A stretch of DNA of 64,000 nt, from the NCBI RefSeq assembly GCF_026625645.1, contig NZ_CP113056.1, positions 124,001-188,000 of the forward strand, written 5' to 3'. Below the pieces are notes generated by a model. The model did no database searches, was not told the origin of the DNA, and worked only from the letters and a program-made list of their open reading frames with translations. The DNA is from Ancylobacter sp. SL191 (lineage in GTDB: Bacteria; Pseudomonadota; Alphaproteobacteria; Rhizobiales; Xanthobacteraceae). Shown in pieces: positions 52,130 to 59,912 of this stretch (the stretch's first letter is position 1; each line of letters starts with the position of its first letter). The position numbers and the translations under genes are program-made.

Positions 52130-53179
52130 ATGCGCCCGGAAGAGCTTCTCCACTCCACGCCGCAAGGCCTCTATTCGCCGGCCGGCGATTTCTTCATCGA
52201 CCCGACGCGCCCGGTCGCGCGGGCGCTGATCACCCATGGCCATTCCGACCATGCCCGCGCCGGCCACGGCGCCGTGCTGGCGACGCGGCAGACGCTCGAC
52301 ATCATGGCCATCCGCTATGGCGAGAACTTCGCCGGCTCGACGCAGGCCGCCGCCTATGGCGAGAGCGTCAGCGTCAACGGTGTCAGCGTTACCTTTTACC
52401 CGGCCGGGCATATTCTGGGCTCAGCGCAGATCCTGCTGGAAAAGGACGGCTGCCGCATCGTTGCCTCCGGGGACTACAAGCCGGGGGCCGACCCGACCGC
52501 TTTGCCCTTCGAGCCGGTGCGCTGCCGTGTCTTCATCTCCGAGGCGACCTTCGGCCTGCCGGTCTTCCGACATCCCGAGCCGGCCGACGAGATCGCCAAG
52601 CTGATGCAATCGCTCGCGCTGTTCCCGGAGCGGGCGCATCTCGTCGGCGCCTATGCGCTCGGCAAGGCGCAGCGGGTGATGGCGCTCCTGCGCGCCGCCG
52701 GGCATGAGCGGCCGATCCTGCTGCATGGGGCGATGGAAAAGCTCACCGCCTATTATCAGGCCGAGGGTATCGACCTCGGCGAGGTTAGCCCCGCGCGCGG
52801 GCTGAAGGGGGCGGAGCTCGCCGGCGCGGTGGTGCTCTGCCCGCCAAGTTCGCTCACCGATGTGTGGTCGCGGCGCTTCCCCGATCCCGTCACCGCCTTC
52901 GCCTCGGGCTGGATGCGCATTCGCGCCCGCGCCCGGCAGAACGGCGTAGAGCTGCCGCTGATCATCTCCGATCATGCGGACTGGGACGACCTTCAGGCTT
53001 CCATCCTCGCCACGGGCTGCGAGGAGCTCTGGGTCACCCATGGCCAGGAGGACGCGCTGGTGCATTGGGCCGGGCTCGCCGGACTGCGCGCCCGCCCGCT
53101 GCACATGGTCGGCTATGGGGAAGAGGAGGCGGAAAACGCCGCCGCCGAGGCCACCGCCATCGCGGAGGGCACGGCATGA
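52130..53179 (+). CDS. Ligase-associated DNA damage response exonuclease (MBL fold)
   Basis: A 349-aa metallo-beta-lactamase/beta-CASP-type nuclease. The metal site THGHSDHA contains His36, His38, Asp40 and His41; later GHILGSAQI, SGDYKPG, EATFGLP and SDHADW follow. It resembles SNM1/Pso2 and CPSF73 enzymes that resect crosslinked DNA. ATG at 52130 is used rather than the TTG at 52124. The stop overlaps the ligase start by 4 bp (ATGA), so the two are coupled. Confidence 0.93.
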   Translation: MRPEELLHSTPQGLYSPAGDFFIDPTRPVARALITHGHSDHARAGHGAVLATRQTLDIMAIRYGENFAGSTQAAAYGESVSVNGVSVTFYPAGHILGSAQILLEKDGCRIVASGDYKPGADPTALPFEPVRCRVFISEATFGLPVFRHPEPADEIAKLMQSLALFPERAHLVGAYALGKAQRVMALLRAAGHERPILLHGAMEKLTAYYQAEGIDLGEVSPARGLKGAELAGAVVLCPPSSLTDVWSRRFPDPVTAFASGWMRIRARARQNGVELPLIISDHADWDDLQASILATGCEELWVTHGQEDALVHWAGLAGLRARPLHMVGYGEEEAENAAAEATAIAEGTA

Positions 53180-55005
53180 ACCGCTTCGCCGCGCTTCTCG
53201 ACCGCCTCGTCTATGAGCCGCGCCGCAACGGCAAGATCGCGCTCATCGCCGATTATTTCCGGCACACGCCGGACCCGGAGCGCGGATGGGCGCTGGCCGC
53301 ATTGACGGGGGCACTGTCGTTCCGCAATGCCAAGCCGGGCCTGATCCGCCAGCTCATCATGGAGCGCACCGACCCGGTGCTGTTCGCGCTGTCCTATGAT
53401 TATGTCGGCGACCTCTCCGAGACCGTCGCGCTGATGTGGCCGGCGCCGCCGCGGAGTGAGCCCCCCTCACCCAACCCTCTCCCCCACGGGGAGAGGGCTT
53501 TGGAAGCGACCGACCGAGCCCCCTCTCCCCGTGGGGGAGAGGGTTGGGGTGAGGGGGAGCCCGCCTCCCCCACCTCCGACGTGCCGCTTTCCGACATCGT
53601 CCACGCCTTCACCCATATGGGCCGGGCGGAAATGCCCGCTGTGCTGGCAAGCCTGCTCGACCGGCTGGACGAGACCGGGCGCTGGGCGCTGTTGAAGCTC
53701 ATCACCGGCGGGCTGCGCATCGGCGTGTCCGCGCGCCTGGCCAAGACAGCGGTGGCGGCGCTCGGCGCGCGCGCGCCGGACGAGATCGAGCTGGTCTGGC
53801 CAGGCCTCGCCCCGCCCTATGAGGCGCTGTTCGCCTGGGCCGAGGGGCACGGCGAAAAACCCGCGACCGAAGACCCCGCCCCATTCCGGCCGGTGATGCT
53901 CTCCCACCCCATCGAGGACGCCGATTTCGCTGCGCTCGACCCCGCCGATTTCCACGCCGAGTGGAAATGGGACGGCATCCGCGTGCAGGCGGTACGGGCC
54001 GCCGGGCCGGATGGCCGGCACGTCACCCGGCTCTACAGCCGCACTGGCGAAGATATTTCCGGCGCCTTCCCCGACCTCGCCGAGGCGCTCGCCTTCGACG
54101 GTGCGGTGGATGGCGAATTGCTGATCCTGCGCGAGGGGCGGGTGCAGTCCTTCAACGTGTTGCAGCAGCGGCTGAACCGGAAGGTCGTCTCCGCCAAACT
54201 CATCGCGGAGTTCCCCGCCCATATCCGCGCCTATGACCTCCTGGTCGAGGCGGGGGAGGATCTGCGCGACCTGCCCTTCGAGGCGCGTCGCGCGCGGCTC
54301 GCCGCCCTGATCGCCACGCATCCGGCCGAGGGGCGTCTCGACGTCTCCCCGCTGGTGCCCTTCGCGAGCTGGGACGATCTCGCGGCCGCCCGTGCCGACC
54401 CGGCCGCGCATGGCGCGGGGGAGGATGCGGAAGCGGTGGAGGGCGTGATGCTGAAGCGCGCCGACACCCTCTATCTGCCCGGCCGTCCCAAGGGCCCGTG
54501 GTGGAAATGGAAGCGCGACCCGCACAGCGTCGATGCCGTGCTGATGTACGCCCAGCGCGGCCACGGCAAGCGCTCCTCCTATTATTCCGACTACACGTTC
54601 GGGGTCTGGACCGGGGAGCGTTCCGGCGAGGGCGAGCTGGTGCCGGTCGGCAAGGCCTATTTCGGCTTCACCGATGCCGAGCTGATCGAGATCGACCGCT
54701 TCGTGCGCCGCCACACGGTGAACCGCTTCGGCCCGGTGCGCGAGGTGGTCCACACCGCCAGCGAGGGGCTGGTGGTCGAAGTCGCCTTTGAGGGGCTGGC
54801 GCGCTCCACCCGCCACCGCTCGGGCCTCGCCATGCGCTTCCCCCGCATCGCCCGCCTGCGCTGGGACAAGCCGCCGGGCGAGGCCGACCGGCTGGCGACG
54901 CTTGAAGCGATGATCGGCGAGGAGGGCAGCGCCCCTCGCCGCGCCGCTCCCAACCCCGCCGCCGGCGTGCTAGGGAAGGCACCATCGACTGCCGAAGGAG
55001 CGTAG
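53176..55005 (+). CDS. ATP-dependent DNA ligase (cisplatin damage response type) with an in-frame repeat insertion
   Basis: A 609-aa ligase. An N-terminal DNA-binding domain lies at about 1-225. The nucleotidyltransferase domain has the adenylated Lys264 in EWKWDGIR, then YSRTGEDIS, DGELL, EGVMLKR and PWWKWKRD. A C-terminal OB domain follows. It seals nicks using ATP and is coupled to the exonuclease gene. Residues about 94-131 (SEPPSPNPLPHGER through GGEGWGEGEPAS) are encoded by a palindromic repeat and interrupt the conserved N-terminal domain between YDYVGDLSETVALMWP and PLSDIVHAFTHMGR. Confidence 0.93.
   Translation: MNRFAALLDRLVYEPRRNGKIALIADYFRHTPDPERGWALAALTGALSFRNAKPGLIRQLIMERTDPVLFALSYDYVGDLSETVALMWPAPPRSEPPSPNPLPHGERALEATDRAPSPRGGEGWGEGEPASPTSDVPLSDIVHAFTHMGRAEMPAVLASLLDRLDETGRWALLKLITGGLRIGVSARLAKTAVAALGARAPDEIELVWPGLAPPYEALFAWAEGHGEKPATEDPAPFRPVMLSHPIEDADFAALDPADFHAEWKWDGIRVQAVRAAGPDGRHVTRLYSRTGEDISGAFPDLAEALAFDGAVDGELLILREGRVQSFNVLQQRLNRKVVSAKLIAEFPAHIRAYDLLVEAGEDLRDLPFEARRARLAALIATHPAEGRLDVSPLVPFASWDDLAAARADPAAHGAGEDAEAVEGVMLKRADTLYLPGRPKGPWWKWKRDPHSVDAVLMYAQRGHGKRSSYYSDYTFGVWTGERSGEGELVPVGKAYFGFTDAELIEIDRFVRRHTVNRFGPVREVVHTASEGLVVEVAFEGLARSTRHRSGLAMRFPRIARLRWDKPPGEADRLATLEAMIGEEGSAPRRAAPNPAAGVLGKAPSTAEGA
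53461..53557. repeat. Palindromic repeat inserted in frame in the ligase gene
   Basis: The left arm (53461-53497) starts CCCCCCTCACCCAACC and ends GGGGAGAGGG. It is the near-perfect reverse complement of the right arm (53521-53557), with one base difference in length. A 23-base loop separates them. Elements of this composition are scattered through many Hyphomicrobiales genomes. Here the insertion keeps the reading frame open and adds about 38 residues. Confidence 0.88.
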
Positions 55006-55008
55006 ATC

Positions 55009-55278
55009 ATGGCCGACAATCAGCTCGCCCGCTGGATGGGTGGCTCGCCGCTCTGGGTGCTCATCCGGCTACTGCTGCTCTCGCTGGTGGTCGGCGTCAT
55101 CCTCTCCGCCCTCGGGCTCGACCCGATGAACATCTTCGCCAGCCTCGAAAGCCTGGTGCGGCATCTGTTCAATTTCAGCTTCGAGGCGGTGGAGCGGCTA
55201 TGGCGCTATTTCGTGCTCGGCGCGGTGATCGTCATTCCGCTCTGGATCATCATGCGCCTCGCTAACCGGGGGCGCTGA
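55009..55278 (+). CDS. Small two-helix membrane protein (DUF6460-like)
   Basis: An 89-aa protein with two hydrophobic segments, WVLIRLLLLSLVVGVILSALG and FVLGAVIVIPLWIIMRLAN. Between them is the conserved-looking stretch LDPMNIFASLESLVRHLFNFSFEAV. I associate it from memory with DUF6460, of unknown function. It lies 3 bp after the ligase stop and may be co-transcribed with it. Confidence 0.7.
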   Translation: MADNQLARWMGGSPLWVLIRLLLLSLVVGVILSALGLDPMNIFASLESLVRHLFNFSFEAVERLWRYFVLGAVIVIPLWIIMRLANRGR

Positions 55279-55359
55279 ACGCGCCCTTGACGGGCTGAGC
55301 TGGCGGCAGGAGGCTCGCCTTTCCCCGGACGGCAAGAAGCCGGGGATGAGGGAGCGATC

Positions 55360-55884
55360 ATGACAACGCCACGCACCGGCGCCGCCTTCGGGGCGGCTGC
55401 CGCCCTGCTTCTCGCCCTGTCCTCGCCGCTCGCGGCGGATGGCTCGGGCGACCCGACGCCGGCCAGCGTCAGCGACGGGGAATATAGCGACAAGGCCGGC
55501 AACCCGACCTTCAAGATCGACACGGATGGCACGGTCGACTGGTACACCTCGGTCGGCTACATCCGCTACACCGCCAATTGCATGCAGTGCCACGGGCCGG
55601 ACGGGCTCGGCTCGAGCTTCGCGCCCTCGCTCGTCGATGCGTTGCAGACGCTCGACTATGCCGCCTTCATGGACACGGTGGCCAACGGCAAGAAGAATGT
55701 CAGCGCCAGCCAGGATCTGGTGATGCCCGCCTTCGGTAACAACCCGAATGTGATGTGCTTCATCGACGCCATCTTCGTCTATCTGCGCGCCCGCTCGGAT
55801 GGCGCGCTCGGGCGCGGCCAGCCGCAGAAGAACGCGCCGCGCCCCGAAGGCTATAGCGCGCAGGAGAACGCCTGCATGGGCTAG
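55360..55884 (+). CDS. c-type cytochrome, methanol-metabolism-related four-cysteine family
   Basis: A 174-aa exported monoheme cytochrome. A signal peptide (AAAALLLALSSPLAA) precedes the mature part. The heme site CMQCH is at 74-78, and a candidate Met ligand is in LVMPAFGNNP. Two further cysteines lie in VMCFID and near the C-terminus, ENACMG. Four cysteines with this layout match the family TIGR03874. Members are found in methylotrophs near methanol dehydrogenases; no such gene is in this window. GAGGGAG precedes the ATG. Confidence 0.85.
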   Translation: MTTPRTGAAFGAAAALLLALSSPLAADGSGDPTPASVSDGEYSDKAGNPTFKIDTDGTVDWYTSVGYIRYTANCMQCHGPDGLGSSFAPSLVDALQTLDYAAFMDTVANGKKNVSASQDLVMPAFGNNPNVMCFIDAIFVYLRARSDGALGRGQPQKNAPRPEGYSAQENACMG

Positions 55885-55905
55885 GCGCCCGGTTCAGGCG
55901 CGCGA

Positions 55906-56982
55906 TCAGCCGGGAAAGGGCTCGCGCGCCAGCGCGGCGGCGTTGCGGCCGGTGAGCGCGGCGAGCGTGGTCTTGTCGCGGTCAAGGCGCGCTGCCAGCC
56001 CCGCCTTGATCCGCGCGGCCAGCCCCAGCCCCTCATAGACCAGGCTCGAGTAAAGCTGGATCAGGCTCGCCCCGGCCTCGATCTTGGCCAGCGCCGTCTG
56101 CGGGCTGTCGATGCCGCCGACGCCGATTAGCGGGAAGGCGCCATCGACACGCAGATAGGTCTCCGCCAGCATGCGGGTGGAGAGCGGAAAGAGCGGGCGG
56201 CCGGAAAGCCCGCCGGTCTCGCTTTTCGCCGCCGCGCGCAGGGTCGGCGGACGGGAGATGGTGGTGTTGGAGACGATCAGCCCGTCAATGCGCCGGCGCC
56301 GGGCCACCTCCACCACGCTGTCGAGATGGGGCAGCGCGAGATCGGGCGCGATCTTCAGCAGCAGCGGGATGCCCGGCGCCGCCTCGTCACGCGCAGCGAT
56401 GACGCGGGCGAGCAGATCATCGAGCGCGCTCTCCTCCTGCAGATCGCGCAGGCCCGGTGTGTTGGGAGAGGAGACATTGGCGGTGAAATAGCTGGCGAGG
56501 CCGGCAAAGGCGCGGATGCCCGAGACATAGTCGGCGGCGCGGTCCGTGCTGTCCTTGTTCGCCCCGACATTGACGCCGACGATCCCCGCCCGGCCGCGCC
56601 GCGCGGTGAGCCGGGCTTTCGCCGGGCCATGGCCGCCGCTGTTGAAGCCATAGCGGTTGATGACCGCGCGGTCCTCGACGAGGCGGAAATTGCGCGGGCG
56701 CGGATTGCCGGGCTGCGGGCGCGGCGTGATGGTGCCGACCTCGACGAAGCCGAAGCCGGCGCCAAGCAGCGCGTCGGGCACCTCGGCCTCCTTGTCGAAA
56801 CCGGCGGCGAGGCCCACCGGGTTCGGGAAACGCAAGCCGAAGGCGTCCACCGCGAGGCGCGGATCATCCGCCGGGGCGGGCCCGGCCGGCAGGCGGGACA
56901 GCGCGCTGATGGCGAGGCCATGCGCGGTTTCCGGGTCGATCAGCCGGGCGAAGGGAAGCGCGAGGTCGAGCAGAGCGCGCAT
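55906..56982 (-). CDS. pyrD: Dihydroorotate dehydrogenase (quinone), class 2
   Basis: A 358-aa membrane-associated FMN enzyme that oxidises dihydroorotate to orotate with quinone as acceptor in pyrimidine synthesis. Conserved parts are [70 protein letters not shown] and [20 protein letters not shown]. The N-terminal helix [21 protein letters not shown] is typical of class 2. It is 3 bp downstream of the DUF952 gene. Confidence 0.96.
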   Translation of the reverse strand: MRALLDLALPFARLIDPETAHGLAISALSRLPAGPAPADDPRLAVDAFGLRFPNPVGLAAGFDKEAEVPDALLGAGFGFVEVGTITPRPQPGNPRPRNFRLVEDRAVINRYGFNSGGHGPAKARLTARRGRAGIVGVNVGANKDSTDRAADYVSGIRAFAGLASYFTANVSSPNTPGLRDLQEESALDDLLARVIAARDEAAPGIPLLLKIAPDLALPHLDSVVEVARRRRIDGLIVSNTTISRPPTLRAAAKSETGGLSGRPLFPLSTRMLAETYLRVDGAFPLIGVGGIDSPQTALAKIEAGASLIQLYSSLVYEGLGLAARIKAGLAARLDRDKTTLAALTGRNAAALAREPFPG

Positions 56983-56985
56983 GGT

Positions 56986-57345
56986 TCAGCCCTCGAAGGC
57001 GGGAAAGAGATGGCGCCCATGCTCGCCGAGCGGCAGGTCACGCACCCAGGCGACGGCCGCGAGCTCCAGCGGCGCATACAGATGCGGGAAGAGATCGCCG
57101 CCACGGGAAGGCTCGAAGCGCAGCGCGGCGGGATCGAGCCGTTCGGTGCGGATGGCCACCAGCAAGAGATCGTCCTGCCCAGCGAAATGGCGGGCGGCGG
57201 TTTCGGCAACCTGCGCGGCGGTGGAGAAATGGATGAAGCCGTCGGCAAGGTCCACCGGCGCGCCATCAAAGCGCCCGGCGTCTTCCGCCAGCTGCCACAG
57301 CGCGCGCGGCACGATCTTGTAGATGAGGGCGGGGGGCTGACTCAC
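56986..57345 (-). CDS. DUF952 protein
   Basis: A 119-aa protein with the DUF952 pattern: LIYKIVPRALWQLAEDAGRF, LADGFIHFSTAAQVAETAARHFAGQDDLLLVAI and FEPSRGGDLFPHLYAPL. Members are related to glutathione S-transferase-like or ART-like folds with no defined function. It is the first gene of the leftward pair with pyrD, an arrangement common in Hyphomicrobiales. Confidence 0.9.
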   Translation of the reverse strand: MSQPPALIYKIVPRALWQLAEDAGRFDGAPVDLADGFIHFSTAAQVAETAARHFAGQDDLLLVAIRTERLDPAALRFEPSRGGDLFPHLYAPLELAAVAWVRDLPLGEHGRHLFPAFEG

Positions 57346-57450
57346 GGGGCTTCATCCTGCTGCGGCGGGGCCGCGCCCGCTCTAGCCCCGCTTGCCGGGG
57401 CTGGCAACGGCGAAGTGGTCGGCACGCATGGCGTGCGAGGCGGCTGGACT

Positions 57451-57478
57451 TTGGCAAAAATAGGGTATAATTCCTATT
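57451..57478 (+). promoter_or_regulatory. Promoter and probable self-operator of the S24 repressor gene
   Basis: A perfect -10 box TATAAT is at 57466-57471. It is bracketed by the inverted repeat AATAGG (57459-57464) and CCTATT (57473-57478). No good -35 box is at standard spacing; TGGACT (57445-57450) is the best candidate. A dyad centred on the -10 box is what a self-repressing XRE/S24 protein would use. Confidence 0.6.
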
Positions 57479-57508
57479 CATCCGACAAAATTCCGGCGGC
57501 GGTGCATC

Positions 57509-58135
57509 GTGCTGACTCATCCGCAGATCTGGCGGGCCATTGATCGGCTGGCCGAGCGCCATGGGCTGAGCCCCTCGGCGCTGGCCAAGCGCGCCGGGCT
57601 CGACGCGACCACGTTCAACCGCTCCAAGCGCACCACGGCTGACGGGCATCTGCGCTGGCCCTCGACCGAGAGCATCGCCAAGATCCTCGCGGCGACCGCG
57701 ACCAGCCTCGATGATTTCATGGCGCTCATCGAGGGCGCGACGGCGGGGCGCCGGGCGATCCCGCTCATCGGCTTCGCGCAGGCGGGCGCCGGCGGCTATT
57801 TCGACGATGCGGGCTTTCCGGTCGGCGGCGCCTGGGACGAGATCGCCTTTCCCAATGTGGGCGACGAGCACGCCTATGCGCTGGAGATCGCCGGCGATTC
57901 CATGCTGCCGCTCTATCGCGACGGCGATGTCGTCGTGGTCTCCCCGGCGGCACCGGTGCGGCGGGGCGACCGGGTGATCGTGAAGACGCGCGAGGGCGAG
58001 GTGCTGGCCAAAGAGCTGAAGCGCCGCACCACGCGCACGGTGGAACTGCGCTCGCTCAACCCGGAGCACCCCGACCGCAGCTTCACGGAAGGCGAGATTG
58101 CCTGGATCGCCCGTGTGCTCTGGGCGAGCCAGTAA
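57509..58135 (+). CDS. XRE-family repressor with S24/LexA-like autocleavage domain
   Basis: A 208-aa protein. An N-terminal HTH spans about 5-62 (LSPSALAKRAGLDATTFNRSKR). The peptidase domain has the cleavage-site pair Ala92-Gly93 in GFAQAGAGGYF. Its catalytic Ser131 lies in AGDSMLPLY and Lys168 in GEVLAKEL. It should repress until self-cleavage is triggered by RecA filaments or another cue. It starts with GTG. No phage genes are nearby, so it is chromosomal or a lone remnant of one. Confidence 0.88.
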   Translation: MLTHPQIWRAIDRLAERHGLSPSALAKRAGLDATTFNRSKRTTADGHLRWPSTESIAKILAATATSLDDFMALIEGATAGRRAIPLIGFAQAGAGGYFDDAGFPVGGAWDEIAFPNVGDEHAYALEIAGDSMLPLYRDGDVVVVSPAAPVRRGDRVIVKTREGEVLAKELKRRTTRTVELRSLNPEHPDRSFTEGEIAWIARVLWASQ

Positions 58136-58167
58136 CCGCCTATCCAGCGGCGGGCCTTCCACATAGA

Positions 58168-58188
58168 AACGGCCCCCGAGGGGCCGTT
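58168..58188. terminator. Hairpin between S24 repressor and lipoprotein genes
   Basis: A 9-bp stem AACGGCCCC with GGGGCCGTT and a CGA loop lies between convergent genes. The T-tract is short on both strands, so it may be a weak bidirectional terminator. Confidence 0.55.
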
Positions 58189-58211
58189 CCCGTCGCATCT
58201 CAAGAACTCGG

Positions 58212-58475
58212 TCAGTAGCGGCAGGGCACGCTCACGGTGCGGCCATAGGCATCGCGGGCGTAGCAGTCGCCCGGCGAGGTGGCCGCGCCGATCACCGCGC
58301 CCGTGCCCGCGCCGATGGCGCCACCGATCGCCGCGCCCGTGCCGCCGCCGGCGATGCCGCCGATGACGGCGCCGGTGCCGCCGCCGATCAGCGCGCCGCC
58401 CGCGGTGCGACGCTCGGTGGTGGTGCAGGCAGCCGCGCTCAGCGCGATGGCGCAGATGGCAATGACCTTGAACAT
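58212..58475 (-). CDS. Glycine-zipper lipoprotein
   Basis: An 87-aa protein. The signal peptide MFKVIAICAIALSAAAC ends in a lipobox (LSAAAC), so it is probably lipid-anchored at Cys17. A glycine-zipper repeat follows (GGGTGAVIGGIAGGGTGAAI type). The C-terminus has DCYARDAYGRTVSVPCRY with two cysteines. Similar proteins sit in the outer membrane or periplasm without known function. GAGAGGG precedes the ATG, and longer in-frame starts are rejected. Confidence 0.85.
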   Translation of the reverse strand: MFKVIAICAIALSAAACTTTERRTAGGALIGGGTGAVIGGIAGGGTGAAIGGAIGAGTGAVIGAATSPGDCYARDAYGRTVSVPCRY

Positions 58476-58641
58476 GATTTCCCTCTCCAGACTTGGCCCT
58501 GTCTCGTCGAGCGCGCCTGAAGGGCCGCCCGTGAAGTCTGACCGTTCAACGCACAAAGCCGGTGACGGTTCCCGAAAATACCGCAGACCGGCGACGCCCG
58601 ACTTCCTACGGGAGAAAATGCGGATTATCATAATAACCACA

Positions 58642-58654
58642 TACGTTAAACGTA
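58642..58654. promoter_or_regulatory. Palindrome upstream of the peroxiredoxin gene
   Basis: TACGTT-a-AACGTA is a perfect 13-bp palindrome, 36 bp before the peroxiredoxin start. It resembles operators of MerR-family regulators of the LiuR type. The assignment to a specific regulator is not supported. Confidence 0.4.
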
Positions 58655-58689
58655 ATTAACCGTGCAGCCGGTTGACAGTGGAGAGACGC

Positions 58690-59325
58690 ATGACCATCCG
58701 CCTTGGGGACGTGGTTCCCGATTTCGAGGCCGAGACCACCGAAGGCCCGATCCGCTTCCATGAGTGGCTCGGCAATTCCTGGGGCGTGCTGTTCTCGCAC
58801 CCGAAGAACTTCACCCCGGTCTGCACCACCGAACTCGGCCAGGTGGCGCGGCTGAAGCCGGAATTCGACCGGCGCAACGTGAAGGTCATCGGCCTGTCGG
58901 TCGATCCGCTGGACGCGCATGCCAAATGGGCCGACGACATCGCGGAAACACAGGGCTTCGCGCCGAACTTCCCGCTGATCGCCGACCAGGATCGCACGGT
59001 TTCCGGCCTCTACGACATGATCCACCCCAACGCGTCGGACACGATGACGGTGCGTTCGGTGTTCGTCGTCGGCCCGGACAAGAAGCTGAAGCTCTCGCTC
59101 ACCTACCCGGCGAGCGCGGGGCGCAATTTCGACGAGATCCTGCGGGTGATCGATTCGCTCCAGCTCACCGCCCAGCACTCCGTCGCCACGCCGGCGAACT
59201 GGAAGGATGGCGACGACGTCATCATCGTCCCCTCGGTCAGCGACGAGGCGGCCAAGGAGAAGTTCCCCGGCGGCTGGAAGACGCTGAAGCCCTATCTGCG
59301 CGTGGTGCCCCAGCCGGGCAAGTGA
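58690..59325 (+). CDS. 1-Cys peroxiredoxin (Prx6 family)
   Basis: A 211-aa peroxidase. It begins MTIRLGDVVPDFEAETTEGP and has the peroxidatic Cys45 in HPKNFTPVCTTELG. The Prx6-type later region is FPLIADQDRTVSGLYDMIHP, MTVRSVFVVGPDKKLKLSLTYPAS and the C-terminal domain TPANWKDGDDVIIVPSVSDEAAKEKFP. It reduces hydrogen peroxide and organic peroxides. The ATG at 58690 with GGAGAG upstream is favoured. No partner reductase is adjacent. Confidence 0.94.
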   Translation: MTIRLGDVVPDFEAETTEGPIRFHEWLGNSWGVLFSHPKNFTPVCTTELGQVARLKPEFDRRNVKVIGLSVDPLDAHAKWADDIAETQGFAPNFPLIADQDRTVSGLYDMIHPNASDTMTVRSVFVVGPDKKLKLSLTYPASAGRNFDEILRVIDSLQLTAQHSVATPANWKDGDDVIIVPSVSDEAAKEKFPGGWKTLKPYLRVVPQPGK

Positions 59326-59383
59326 GGCGCAAGACGCGGCGCGACGCCCTGCGCGGGCGTCCGCCCGTGCCGCGCATCGTCTC

Positions 59384-59800
59384 TCACGGCCGGGGGCTGT
59401 CCCCGGCCGCTCCCGCTGCCTCCGCCGACCGGCGGTGGCCGAGGATGCGGTGGACATTGCCTTCGATCCAGTCGGTCAGCGTGCCCAGATGATCGGCGAC
59501 TTCCCGGCCCATCGGCGTCAGGCTGTATTCGACATGGGGCGGCACGACGGGGAAGGAGCGGCGCGCGACGAAGCCGTCCTCCTCCAGAAGGCGCAGCGTC
59601 TGCGCCAGCATTTTCTCGCTCACCCCTGCCGCCATGCGGCGCAGCTCGCTGAAGCGCATCGTGCCGTCGCGCAGGATGAGCAGGCACAGCGTGCCCCACA
59701 GGCTGCTCACATGCTTGAGCACCTCGCGCGAGGGGCAGTCGGTCGCGCGTAGCTCGCCGCGCCGGACCCGCTCCTTGAAGGTTTCCCGATCCCGACCCAT
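59384..59800 (-). CDS. HxlR-family transcriptional regulator
   Basis: A 138-aa winged-helix regulator. Features are DCPSREVLKHVSSLWGTLCLLILRDG, MRFSELRRMAAGVSEKMLAQTLRLLEEDGFV and VEYSLTPMGREVADHLGTLTDWI. HxlR proteins such as QorR and YodB sense electrophiles and quinones, often through a conserved Cys. A Cys is present in the DCPSR motif at the N-terminus. It is divergent from the QorB-like gene, a known regulator/target arrangement. Confidence 0.92.
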   Translation of the reverse strand: MGRDRETFKERVRRGELRATDCPSREVLKHVSSLWGTLCLLILRDGTMRFSELRRMAAGVSEKMLAQTLRLLEEDGFVARRSFPVVPPHVEYSLTPMGREVADHLGTLTDWIEGNVHRILGHRRSAEAAGAAGDSPRP

Positions 59801-59912
59801 CGCGTCCTTACCTCCGCGCACCCGCAATACTAACCAAAAGGTGCGTACTTTCCATTAGAGAGTATGGACGCTAGCGTGCCGCGCATCAAGTTCACCACGC
59901 GTTGAGGCTGAC
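59801..59912. promoter_or_regulatory. Divergent hxlR/qorB promoter region
   Basis: The 112-bp gap contains GGTGCGTACTTTCC and an AT-rich core TTAGAGAGTATGG near 59835-59866. HxlR-type operators usually contain a spaced GTAC-type pair; here a match is only partial. Promoters for both genes must be within this gap. Confidence 0.4.

Noticed and set aside
53461..53557. The palindromic repeat in the ligase gene as a CRISPR or attenuator element
   Set aside because: There is only one inverted repeat, with no spacer array, and it lies inside a well-conserved coding frame.
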